This document shows, piece after piece, positions 1-6,600 of a stretch of DNA of 60,553 nt (the first letter of the stretch is position 1; each line of letters begins with the position of its first letter). The position numbers and the translations under genes were made by a program. The stretch comes from Fimbriiglobus sp. (GTDB lineage: Bacteria > Planctomycetota > Planctomycetia > Gemmatales > Gemmataceae): NCBI GenBank assembly GCA_022841795.1, contig JALHQU010000001.1:26061-86613 (forward strand), read 5' to 3'. The notes under the pieces are model-generated. The model saw nothing but the letters and a program-made list of their open reading frames with translations, ran no database searches and had not been told where the DNA came from.

Positions 1-78
1 ACAGAGGGCGGCCCCTACAAATCGGGTGCTTGTAGGGGCCGCCCTCTGTGGCGGCCCGCGGTCCGGTACCGCCGGACC
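1..78. repeat. Composite palindromic element, copy 1 (probably cut by the window start)
   Basis: A perfect 20-base inverted repeat (1-20 against 30-49, 9-base loop) is followed by a GC spacer and a second hairpin (60-66 against 72-78, 7-base arms). The same two-part design, with nearly the same sequence, occurs at 26982-27070, where the first arms are 26 bases; the left arm here therefore probably extends beyond the window. It ends 38 bases before the lipase start. It could be a REP-like mobile repeat, or a terminator for an upstream gene outside the window. Confidence 0.8.
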
Positions 79-116
79 ACTATTGGAACCGTCTCTGACC
101 CTCGAAGGACTCCCCC

Positions 117-953
117 ATGCCGCTCACCGAAGACGCCTTCGGCGATCCGGGTAACGCCCGCGTGTTCGCCGTCGCCTGTGACCTGGCGTACCTGCCCCAG
201 GACCAAGGCGGGCCGCAGATCCAGTCCGAACTCGGGCTGACGGCCAAGCTGGTCAGCGTGGACAACACCCAGGCGTACGTCTGCACCGACGACTCTAACT
301 TGGTGGTGGCGTTCCGCGGGAGCGAGGCGCCGATCACCGTGGACGGGCTGAAGGACTGGTTCCTGACTAACGCCGACAACCTGCTCATCCAGCCGCAAGG
401 CCCGCTGTCCACCGAGTTCGTGGCGGCCGGGGTGGGCGCCCGCTGGCACCAGGGGTTCGTGAACGCCATCACCGAGATCTGGGAGCCGCTGTACGCGGCG
501 GTGCGCGAGGCGCAGAAGGAGAAGGAGCGGTGCTTCTGGATCACCGGGCACAGCCTGGGCGGGGCGCTGGCGCTGATGGCGTCGTGGCTGTTCTTCCGCA
601 AGACGATGATGCCGCACCAGGTGTACACGTTCGGCGCGCCGATGGTCGGGAACAAGGTGGTGGCCGAGGCGTTCGAGCGGGAGTTCGGGAACAAGATCGC
701 CCGGTACGCCAACGGCCCGGACCCGGTGCCGCTGTTGCCGATGATGAGCCTGGCGGCGAACGAGTTCGTCCACGCCGGCCACCCGCTGCCGGCCGGGGCG
801 ACCGACGCCAACCTGATCAGCTACATGGCCGAGGCGGCCGGCGGGATGGTGCAGGGGTTGCTGTCGATGGACATCAAGGAGAAGGTGTGGGGGGCGGTGA
901 TGGCGCGGGTGAACGCCCACCTGATGACCGACTACCGCAAGCTGATCGGCTAG
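117..953 (+). CDS. Class 3 lipase-like alpha/beta hydrolase
   Basis: This 278-aa protein is a lipase of the Lipase_3 (fungal-type) alpha/beta hydrolase family, expected to cleave acyl esters such as triglycerides or other lipids. The nucleophile elbow GHSLGG is at residues 144-149 (Ser146). A likely catalytic Asp is Asp202 in the NGPDPVP segment, and the family's C-terminal His is probably the one in AHLMTDY near residue 269. No signal peptide is visible, so a cytoplasmic or non-classically exported enzyme is likely. An AAGGA ribosome-binding site lies about 8 bases before the ATG. The real substrate cannot be told from sequence. Confidence 0.85.
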   Translation: MPLTEDAFGDPGNARVFAVACDLAYLPQDQGGPQIQSELGLTAKLVSVDNTQAYVCTDDSNLVVAFRGSEAPITVDGLKDWFLTNADNLLIQPQGPLSTEFVAAGVGARWHQGFVNAITEIWEPLYAAVREAQKEKERCFWITGHSLGGALALMASWLFFRKTMMPHQVYTFGAPMVGNKVVAEAFEREFGNKIARYANGPDPVPLLPMMSLAANEFVHAGHPLPAGATDANLISYMAEAAGGMVQGLLSMDIKEKVWGAVMARVNAHLMTDYRKLIG

Positions 954-982
954 AATCGGGGTAGTACCCGGAGGGCCGACCC

Positions 983-1243
983 GTGGGCGAACCGTACCTG
1001 ACGATGGCCGAGATCGAGGCCAAGTACCCGAACGAGTGGGTGCTGCTGGATCGACCTCGCGTGGACGCATTGAACGACGTGCTGGGCGGCCATGTGGTGT
1101 GGCATCACGCGGATCGTGATGAGTTCGACCGCCGGCTCATGGAACACCCCCTGGCCGACTCGGCCATCACCTTCGCCGGTCAACTGCACCCCGAGCCCTT
1201 TTACTGCGTGAGCGTATGGATGGACGATTCGACCCACGACTGA
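983..1243 (+). CDS. Small conserved-looking unknown protein, partner of the downstream protease
   Basis: This is an 86-aa acidic, soluble protein starting at GTG with a GGAGGG ribosome-binding site about 7 bases upstream. I recognise no enzyme motif. The N-terminus (MAEIEAKYPNEWVLLDRP) resembles small proteins that I recall next to retropepsin-like proteases in other bacteria; that is memory, not a search. Its last 28 bases overlap the start of the aspartic protease gene in another frame, so the two are almost certainly translated together. It could be a substrate, inhibitor or chaperone of the protease; function unknown. A TAGAAT box at 951-956 could be its -10 element. Confidence 0.75.
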   Translation: MGEPYLTMAEIEAKYPNEWVLLDRPRVDALNDVLGGHVVWHHADRDEFDRRLMEHPLADSAITFAGQLHPEPFYCVSVWMDDSTHD

Positions 1244-1623
1244 CGTCCATCTTCGTGTACGGCACGATCCTCGGGCCGGCCGGGCAGACCCGGGTTCGGC
1301 TCGCGGTCGATACCGGATCGACGCGGACGATCATTCGCGCCTCGGTCCTCAGCTACATCGGCTACGACCTGACGAAGAACGTGACACGGTCGAGGATGAC
1401 CACAGCGACCGGTGTGCAGTTGGTTCCGATCCTCCGCATCCTCCCGCTGTCGGCACTCAACCACACCACCACTCTGATCGTGGCGGCGGTCGAACTACCG
1501 GCGACGTTCGACGGCCACGGCCTACTCGGTCGTGATTTCTTCGAGGGCAGGGTGCTGACCATTGACTTCGTGAAGCACACGATCACCCTCCGCCGACCGC
1601 GGTGGTGGGCGTTCTGGCGGTAG
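1216..1623 (+). CDS. Retropepsin-like aspartic protease
   Basis: A 135-aa single-domain protein with the clan AA aspartic protease signature: a hydrophobic strand followed by DTGST (residues 37-41) and a second hydrophobic-hydrophobic-Gly element, GLLGRDFF, near residue 100. Proteins of this size (retropepsin, DUF1758 or TIGR02281-like groups) work as homodimers, each chain giving one catalytic Asp. There is no signal peptide or membrane segment, so it should act in the cytoplasm. The ATG lies inside the preceding 86-aa gene (28-base overlap), which makes the pair a tight two-gene unit. The natural substrate is unknown. Confidence 0.8.
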   Translation: MDGRFDPRLTSIFVYGTILGPAGQTRVRLAVDTGSTRTIIRASVLSYIGYDLTKNVTRSRMTTATGVQLVPILRILPLSALNHTTTLIVAAVELPATFDGHGLLGRDFFEGRVLTIDFVKHTITLRRPRWWAFWR

Positions 1624-1683
1624 CGCCGTACACCAGTCGCCAACCGCCCCGGCGGTCCCTCACCCCCCACACGGAGGCTCGGC

Positions 1684-2178
1684 ATGAGCATGTTCATCGG
1701 CGAAGGTCTGGTCGGCGACGGGAACGAGATCGCGCACATCGACCTGCTCATCGGCGACAAGGCCGGCCCGGTCGGGATCGCGTTCGCCAACGCCCTCGCC
1801 ACCCAGAGCCACGGGCACTCCAACCTGCTGGCCGTCATCACCCCGAACCTGATCTGCAAGCCGGCCACGGTGATGATCACCAAAGTGACCATCAAGGGGG
1901 CGAAGCAGGCGGTGCAGATGTTCGGCCCGGCCCAGGAGGCGGTGGCGCGGGCGGTGACGGACAGCGTGGCCGCCGGGGTCATCCCGAAGGACAAGGCGGA
2001 CGAGTACGTGATCGTGTGCGGGGTGTTCATCCACTGGGACGCGGCCGACGACAAGAAGATCTACCAGTACAACTACGAGGCCACCAAGCTGGCCATCAAG
2101 CACGCCATGACCGGCGAGCCGAAGATCGACGAGATCCTGAAGCGGAAGGAAGAGCGGCACCCGTTCGGCGCCAAATAA
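1684..2178 (+). CDS. fae: Formaldehyde-activating enzyme
   Basis: Fae joins formaldehyde to tetrahydromethanopterin to give methylene-H4MPT, the entry step of the archaeal-type C1 oxidation/detoxification pathway found in methylotrophs and many planctomycetes. The 164-aa length fits the single-domain family. The N-terminal block [15 protein letters not shown] carries the catalytic-type His at position 18, followed by the family's GPVG(I)AFANAL segment. A GGAGG ribosome-binding site precedes the ATG. The next gene is mtdB, which uses the product, so the two probably form one unit interrupted only by a palindromic repeat at 2191-2279. Confidence 0.95.
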   Translation: MSMFIGEGLVGDGNEIAHIDLLIGDKAGPVGIAFANALATQSHGHSNLLAVITPNLICKPATVMITKVTIKGAKQAVQMFGPAQEAVARAVTDSVAAGVIPKDKADEYVIVCGVFIHWDAADDKKIYQYNYEATKLAIKHAMTGEPKIDEILKRKEERHPFGAK

Positions 2179-2190
2179 CGCAGGCAGATT

Positions 2191-2279
2191 AACCACAGAG
2201 GCACAGGGACACCGAGAAGACAGAGAACAGTTCTTCGGAACTATTCGGGTCTTCTCGGTGTCTCTGTGCCTCTGTGGTT
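2191..2279. repeat. Long palindrome, AACCACAGAGGCACAG family, copy 1
   Basis: Arms of 31 bases (2191-2221 against 2249-2279) pair with one mismatch, and the loop holds its own small hairpin (2229-2233 against 2238-2242, TTCG tetraloop). A close relative lies at 20569-20662. It sits between fae and mtdB, 12 bases after the fae stop and 20 before the mtdB ATG. Its RNA would be a very stable stem that might attenuate or process the fae-mtdB transcript. The repeat family looks mobile rather than gene-specific. Confidence 0.9.
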
Positions 2280-2299
2280 AGTCTTTCTGAGGAGACCCG

Positions 2300-3169
2300 A
2301 TGGACAAGCCCACCGTCCTGCTGCACCTGGACACCGACCCGCACCCGAGCGTGTTCGACCGGGTGGTGGCCGTCGATTCCGGCGTCCAGCACCTGTTCAG
2401 CTACGGCGGGGTGAAGCCGGACGCGGTCATGCCGCTCGTCCACGGGTGCATCTTCACCCGCGGCAAGAAGGACCTGATGCGGACGGCCGTGTTCGTCGGC
2501 GGGTCGGACGTGGCGGCCGGCGAGACGGTGCTGGCCGAGGTGCGGAAGCACCTGATGCCCATGTTCGGGCTGAGCGTGTCGGTCATGTTGGACAGCAACG
2601 GGGCGAACACCACCGCCGCCGCCGCGGTGGTGGCGGCCGGCCGGCACATCGACCTGTCGTCGGCGAACTCGCTGGTGCTCGGGGCGACCGGGCCGGTCGG
2701 CCAGCGGGCGGCGCGGCTCTTGGCCGCCGCCGGCGGGCATGTGCGGATCGCCAGCCGGCAGAAGGAGCGGGCGGAGGCGGTGGCCGCCGGCATCCGCAAG
2801 CAGGTGCCGAAGGCGAACGTGGAGGCGGTGGCCGCCGGCGGCGGCGACGCCGAGGACGCTCTGGACGAGCGGAACATCGTGATCGCCGCTGGCGCGCCGG
2901 GGGTGATGATGCTGCCGGCCAAGCACCGCATCGCGTGCGACACTCTGCGGGTGGCGATCGACCTGAACGGCGTTCCGCCAGCCGGCATCGAGGGGGTCGA
3001 GCTGAACGACCAGGCGACCAACCGGGACGACTGCTGGTGCTACGGCGCGCTGGGCGTCGGCGGGACGAAGATGAAGATCCACAAGGCGGCGGTGAAGGCG
3101 CTGTTCACCCGCTCCGACGCGGTGTTCGACATCGAGCAGATCTACGACTTGGCGAAAGAGATCGGGTGA
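2300..3169 (+). CDS. mtdB: NAD(P)-dependent methylene-tetrahydromethanopterin dehydrogenase
   Basis: MtdB oxidises methylene-H4MPT, the product of Fae, to methenyl-H4MPT with reduction of NAD(P). The 289-aa length is typical. The N-terminal half holds the pterin-binding domain (HLDTDPHPSVFD near residue 9, SGVQHLFSYGGV near residue 27). A Rossmann fold follows, with GATGPVG at 128-134 and SRQ at the end of the second strand, which suggests NADP could be accepted. A GAGGAGA ribosome-binding site precedes the ATG. No mch, fhc or other pathway genes are in the window, so the rest of the pathway must be elsewhere. Confidence 0.93.
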   Translation: MDKPTVLLHLDTDPHPSVFDRVVAVDSGVQHLFSYGGVKPDAVMPLVHGCIFTRGKKDLMRTAVFVGGSDVAAGETVLAEVRKHLMPMFGLSVSVMLDSNGANTTAAAAVVAAGRHIDLSSANSLVLGATGPVGQRAARLLAAAGGHVRIASRQKERAEAVAAGIRKQVPKANVEAVAAGGGDAEDALDERNIVIAAGAPGVMMLPAKHRIACDTLRVAIDLNGVPPAGIEGVELNDQATNRDDCWCYGALGVGGTKMKIHKAAVKALFTRSDAVFDIEQIYDLAKEIG

Positions 3170-3265
3170 ACGACACAGTTCAGCAGCCGGGGTCGCTCGG
3201 AAGGCTACACACTCGGAAAGCGAACTTGCGGCCCCGGACTGCTGTAGTACCTGGTTCGACGTGCC

Positions 3266-3979
3266 TTACTTGCCTCGCAGGCCCATGTTGACAAACAGTT
3301 TGAGCATCTTCTTCGCCTGCCGCGGGTTGCCGGACAGTGCCTGCAACATCCGCTGCCCCTTCTCTTCCTCGGATAGCCCCTTGTCAGTGGTGAGGGCCAG
3401 CAACTCGGGGTTGGTGAGCATCATGCTCAGCAACTCGGAGAAGTTGTCGGCGGCCTCATCTTGAACCTCCCGGCCGTACTGCGGGAAGCTGTAGTGGATG
3501 AGCTTCGCCAGCGAGAGGAGTTGGTTGTCCGGCTCCCCAGCATTAGCGTCATACCAAGCGAAGCTGTCGCGGAGAGCGCTTGCCAGTGACTTGATGCCGG
3601 CGGGTGTTTTGTGGTACTCGATGTACCGCTGGTGTGAGACATCGAACGGGGCCTTAACGGGGGCTTCAGCGTCCCGGATCAGGAGCGTGCCGGGCTTGCA
3701 AGCGTGGCGTATGCCAAGCTCGTAGAACACGTTCGGGTTCGGGTAAGTGATGTCAACAACCACGAACGTGCTGTGCATCAGCCGGGTGAGAATGTCTGTG
3801 GTGATCGTGCCCGGCACGGCGACCTCGTCAGATCGCACCACGTCCAGCCCTGGCCGGGCTTGGAGCAGTGCTTCCTTGATGACGTTGGTGTAGGCGTCCT
3901 TGAGGCTGGCCGCAGTCACGGTTTCGCCGTTGTACGTCTGGTCGCCGATCGCCATGACGACGAAGCAGGACTCTTTCAT
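3266..3979 (-). CDS. Nucleoside 2-deoxyribosyltransferase/TIR-like Rossmannoid protein with a helical C-terminal domain
   Basis: The first about 125 residues of this 237-aa protein resemble the nucleoside 2-deoxyribosyltransferase-like family related to TIR domains: FVVMAIG at 6-12, TTDILTRL near 60, VVVDITYPNPNVFYELG at 73-89, with Asp76 and a possible catalytic Glu87. In bacteria such domains occur in nucleotide salvage and, often, in anti-phage NAD- or nucleotide-degrading effectors. The remaining about 110 residues look alpha-helical, with no recognised domain. The gene stands alone and antisense to its neighbours. By eye its GC content is lower than theirs, which could mean transfer. A GAGG ribosome-binding site precedes the ATG. 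Confidence 0.65.
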   Translation of the reverse strand: MKESCFVVMAIGDQTYNGETVTAASLKDAYTNVIKEALLQARPGLDVVRSDEVAVPGTITTDILTRLMHSTFVVVDITYPNPNVFYELGIRHACKPGTLLIRDAEAPVKAPFDVSHQRYIEYHKTPAGIKSLASALRDSFAWYDANAGEPDNQLLSLAKLIHYSFPQYGREVQDEAADNFSELLSMMLTNPELLALTTDKGLSEEEKGQRMLQALSGNPRQAKKMLKLFVNMGLRGK

Positions 3980-4160
3980 GACACCTCATCCATGGAAGAA
4001 GCTCTCTGCCGCCGAACGAGTATTCGCTTGCACCGCGCGGCGCAACCTACACCGCCGGCGCCACCTAACGCCGGCGGCACATTCGCCCACAGTAACAACA
4101 GATTCAGCCACGGTCAAATTCGTTCCGTAATTCTTCGGTCACTTCAGATTACCGGCGGGT

Positions 4161-4249
4161 GTAGGGTGGGTCCGTCGGCGGCAGCCGGCGCGACCCACGG
4201 GCTTTCTCGACGCGGGTCGCGCAGGTTGCCGCCGACGGACCCACCCTAC
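4161..4249. repeat. Long palindrome in intergenic region
   Basis: Perfect 23-base arms (4161-4183 against 4227-4249) enclose an imperfect inner stem built from GCGCGACCC near 4188 and GGGTCGCGC near 4213. The outer arm begins GTAGGGTGGGTCCG. No gene overlaps it. It lies between two divergently transcribed genes, so a simple terminator role is unlikely; a REP-like dispersed repeat is more likely. Confidence 0.85.
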
Positions 4250-4294
4250 GGGCACACCACGTCACCGCCTGTGTAACAAGTTTCACCGGCCGAC

Positions 4295-4323
4295 TTGCTT
4301 TCCGGATTACTGTACATTATACT
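4295..4323 (+). promoter_or_regulatory. Sigma70-type promoter for the gene at 4357
   Basis: TTGCTT (4295-4300) and TATACT (4318-4323) are separated by exactly 17 bases in a locally AT-rich stretch of an otherwise very GC-rich region. The expected start of transcription, about 4330, lies about 27 bases before the ATG at 4357. This is the best match to the -35/-10 consensus that I noticed in the window. Confidence 0.55.
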
Positions 4324-4356
4324 ACTAAGTACACCCGTCCAAGTCGAGGGCCAGAC

Positions 4357-4923
4357 ATGGTCGCCACCTCCGCCACCCCGAACCGCATCGCCCCGTACCT
4401 GAGCGAACCGGCCAGGACCTTACCCCCGCTGCCGGCCTCGGCCGAGGGCCGGTCCGCGCTGCTGTCGGACGCGGTGTTCGCCGCCGTCCTGGCCCTACAG
4501 GGACAACTGACGCACCACGACCCGAAGGTCGTGCAGACCGCCGCCGGCATGATCCTGGACTTCGAGAAGACCCGCCTGCGGCACGGGCGGAGGGTCGCCG
4601 GCACCGAACGCCCGCCGGTGCTGGAGCCGCTCCCGCCGCTCGACCCGCTGCCTGTCCCCGCCGCTCGCGGCGAAGCACGACCCGTGAACCGGGCGGACCC
4701 GTTCGAGGTGTACGTGGAGCGGGTGCGCGAGGTGCTCCAGTCGTGGGAGGACGAGGACGGGTTCGACATCACCATCACCCGGGCCGAGGCGCGGGAGTAC
4801 GCCACCGACATGATCGGCCGCGAGCGGAAGCGGCGGGCGGGGGAGGTGTTGCCGCCGCCGAGCGACCCGCGGCTCGCCCCGCCGGCCGCTCTCGTCGACT
4901 CCGACATCCCCCGGCGCGAGTGA
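4357..4923 (+). CDS. Unknown 188-aa protein with helical N-terminal part
   Basis: I do not recognise a characterised family. Residues 30-75 look helical and contain ALQGQLTHHDPKVVQTAA and MILDFEKTRLRHGR, resembling N-terminal parts of small planctomycete proteins of unknown role. The centre is proline-rich, and residues 105-165 are charged and helical. There is no signal peptide or membrane segment. A GAGGG ribosome-binding site and a good promoter (4295-4323) support expression. It converges with modB, 31 bases away, so it does not share a transcript with the transporter genes. Confidence 0.65.
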   Translation: MVATSATPNRIAPYLSEPARTLPPLPASAEGRSALLSDAVFAAVLALQGQLTHHDPKVVQTAAGMILDFEKTRLRHGRRVAGTERPPVLEPLPPLDPLPVPAARGEARPVNRADPFEVYVERVREVLQSWEDEDGFDITITRAEAREYATDMIGRERKRRAGEVLPPPSDPRLAPPAALVDSDIPRRE

Positions 4924-4954
4924 CGCCGTGTTCGCCCGGCCGCCGGAACCCACC

Positions 4955-5722
4955 CTACTGGAGCCGACGCATGATCGCCAGCACCGCCGCCGAAGCCGCG
5001 ATCATCAGCGCCGCGATCGCCACCGCCGCCTCCACGTTCCCAACACTCAGCTCCAGGTACACCGCCGTCGGCAGCACCTCCGTCCGCCCGCGGGTGACGC
5101 CGGCGAACACCAGCACCGGGCCGAACTCGCCCACCGCCCGCGCCCACGCCAGCACCCCGGCGGCCAGGATGCCCCGCCGCGCCTCCGGCACGCTCACCCG
5201 CCAGAACGCCTGCCAGCGGGTGCAGCCGAGTACTCGGGCCACGTCCTCGGTGCGGCCCGACCGCTGCTCGAACGTCACCCGCACGGTGCGGACGGCCAGC
5301 GCCGCGCTCACCACGAACTGCGCCAGCACCACCGCCGGCACCGCATACGTGACGGGGAGAAACCCTTGCACCCACCGTCCGGCGGCCGTCTGGAACAGGA
5401 TGAGCAGGCTGAGGCCGACCACCAGCGGGGGGAGCACGATGGGCACGTCTACGAGGAACTCGACCACCCCGCGGCCGGGGAAGCGGGTGCGGGCGAGCAG
5501 GTACCCGAGCGGCACCGCCACCCACACGCTGAGGATGGCGGCGAGCGAGCTGGACAGCAGGCTGAGCCACACGGCCGAGCGGATGTGCGGGTCGCGGAGG
5601 GCGGCGAGGATCGCCGACGGCGACAGGTACAGCAGGTCGGCGAGCAGCAGGGCGGCGACGAGCAGGACGTACACCCCGCCGAGGGCGGCAAAGGCGACGA
5701 AGAACGGGCGGTCGGACTTCAT
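4955..5722 (-). CDS. modB: Molybdate-type ABC transporter permease
   Basis: This 255-aa membrane protein resembles ModB/CysT-family permeases, with about six membrane segments. It carries the EAA loop that contacts the ATPase (residues about 165-190, VLGCTRWQAFWRVSVPEA) and the family signature RAVGEFGPVLVFAG. With ModA it would import molybdate or tungstate. Its start overlaps the end of modA by 4 bases (ATGA), so the two are translationally coupled. The ATPase gene modC is not adjacent: the gene downstream is on the other strand. Tungstate or another oxyanion cannot be excluded. Confidence 0.85.
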   Translation of the reverse strand: MKSDRPFFVAFAALGGVYVLLVAALLLADLLYLSPSAILAALRDPHIRSAVWLSLLSSSLAAILSVWVAVPLGYLLARTRFPGRGVVEFLVDVPIVLPPLVVGLSLLILFQTAAGRWVQGFLPVTYAVPAVVLAQFVVSAALAVRTVRVTFEQRSGRTEDVARVLGCTRWQAFWRVSVPEARRGILAAGVLAWARAVGEFGPVLVFAGVTRGRTEVLPTAVYLELSVGNVEAAVAIAALMIAASAAVLAIMRRLQ

Positions 5723-6513
5723 TCCACCACCCGGAACCCGAGGTCGCGGAAGTGCTTCAACCCACGCTCACGATCGAGGACGAACCGCAGGAACCGCTCG
5801 GCGTCGGCGGGGCGGGCCGACTGCCTCAGCACCGCCACCCGCACCTCGGCTTCGATGCCCGCCAGCTCCGGCAACTCGACCGTCGGTTGGTCCGGGTACT
5901 GCCGAGCGACCGCGTCCCACACGATCGCCGCGTCCACCGCCCCAAGCTTCGCCGCGTTCGCCGAGTCGGTGACGGTGGCCGCCCCCCGCACTCGTGGTTC
6001 GAGTTCCCGCCACAACCCGGTGGCGGTCAGCCGTTGGCGGGTGAGCCGGCCGATCGCGGCCGCTTCATTAGCGAGCGACACTCGCAGGTCACGGCTGGCG
6101 AGGTCGTTCCAGGTGGTCACCGGTGGCCGGCCGGGGGCGAGTAGCAGCACCGCCCGCATCCGCGCCACCGGGTGCGATTCGGCGACCAGCCCGAGCCGGT
6201 CGGCGGCGGTCACATAGCTCTCGTCGGCCGGGGCGAACAGGTCGCCGGGGTCGGCGGCGGCCGGCAGTCGCACGCGGGTGAGCATCTCCTCGGACGCCCC
6301 GAACCGCAGCTCCACCCGCTGCCCGGTGTCGGCCTCGTAGTCGGCGGCGATGCGGGTGAACGCCGGGCGGAGGCTGGCGGCGGCGTACACCACCAGCGGG
6401 CGGGCGTCGGCCGGCGCCGCGGTTCGCTCCCGCACCGCCAGCGCCGCGACCAGACCGACGGCCGCCGCCACGCTGCACGCCGCCCACACCCCCGCCCGTC
6501 CGGTTCCGCCCAT
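5719..6513 (-). CDS. modA: Molybdate-type ABC transporter substrate-binding protein
   Basis: This 264-aa protein begins with a hydrophobic export signal (residues about 7-27) and then the ModA-like fold: VVYAAASLRPAF near 42, the ligand-loop segment FGASEEMLTRV near 70, and IVWDAVARQYP near 200. It would capture molybdate or tungstate outside the inner membrane and deliver it to ModB. There is no lipobox, so it is probably periplasmic and soluble or held by an uncleaved signal. A TAGAAT box at 6520-6525 is so close to the ATG that the mRNA may be leaderless. Confidence 0.87.
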   Translation of the reverse strand: MGGTGRAGVWAACSVAAAVGLVAALAVRERTAAPADARPLVVYAAASLRPAFTRIAADYEADTGQRVELRFGASEEMLTRVRLPAAADPGDLFAPADESYVTAADRLGLVAESHPVARMRAVLLLAPGRPPVTTWNDLASRDLRVSLANEAAAIGRLTRQRLTATGLWRELEPRVRGAATVTDSANAAKLGAVDAAIVWDAVARQYPDQPTVELPELAGIEAEVRVAVLRQSARPADAERFLRFVLDRERGLKHFRDLGFRVVE

Positions 6514-6519
6514 GCCGGG

Positions 6520-6525
6520 ATTCTA
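6520..6525 (-). promoter_or_regulatory. Candidate -10 element directly before modA
   Basis: TAGAAT on the minus strand ends 6 bases before the modA ATG, so transcription would start at or next to the start codon and give a leaderless mRNA. The sequence GGCCATAGAATC that contains it recurs at 56344-56354 before a glycosyltransferase gene. No clear -35 box is visible. Confidence 0.3.
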
Positions 6526-6553
6526 TGGCCGGCGCGAACGCCGATTCGTGTTC

Positions 6554-6559
6554 TACACT
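6554..6559 (+). promoter_or_regulatory. Candidate -10 element of the zinc-ribbon membrane protein gene at 6601
   Basis: TACACT lies in a short AT-richer patch 41 bases before the ATG. The same spacing and a similar hexamer precede the genes at 7776 and 8150. No good -35 box is seen here. Confidence 0.3.
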
Positions 6560-6600
6560 TTCGCGCCCGAAGCCCACGCCGTTCGGTCCGCGGTGCGATC

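Larger units (their letters stand above)
3980..4356. other. 377-base intergenic region
   Basis: I find no convincing gene here. The left part serves as upstream region of the minus-strand TIR-like gene, and the first about 100 bases are less GC-rich than the surroundings. The middle holds the palindrome at 4161-4249 and the right end the promoter at 4295-4323. Confidence 0.7.

Noticed and set aside
3266-4356. TIR-like gene plus flanking palindrome as a defence island or mobile element
   Set aside because: No integrase, transposase, tRNA, direct repeats or second defence gene is visible; one suggestive gene is not an island.
6172-6600. N-terminal extension of the zinc-ribbon membrane protein
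   Set aside because: It would run antisense through modA; the ATG at 6601 puts the zinc ribbon at the N-terminus as in the sister proteins.
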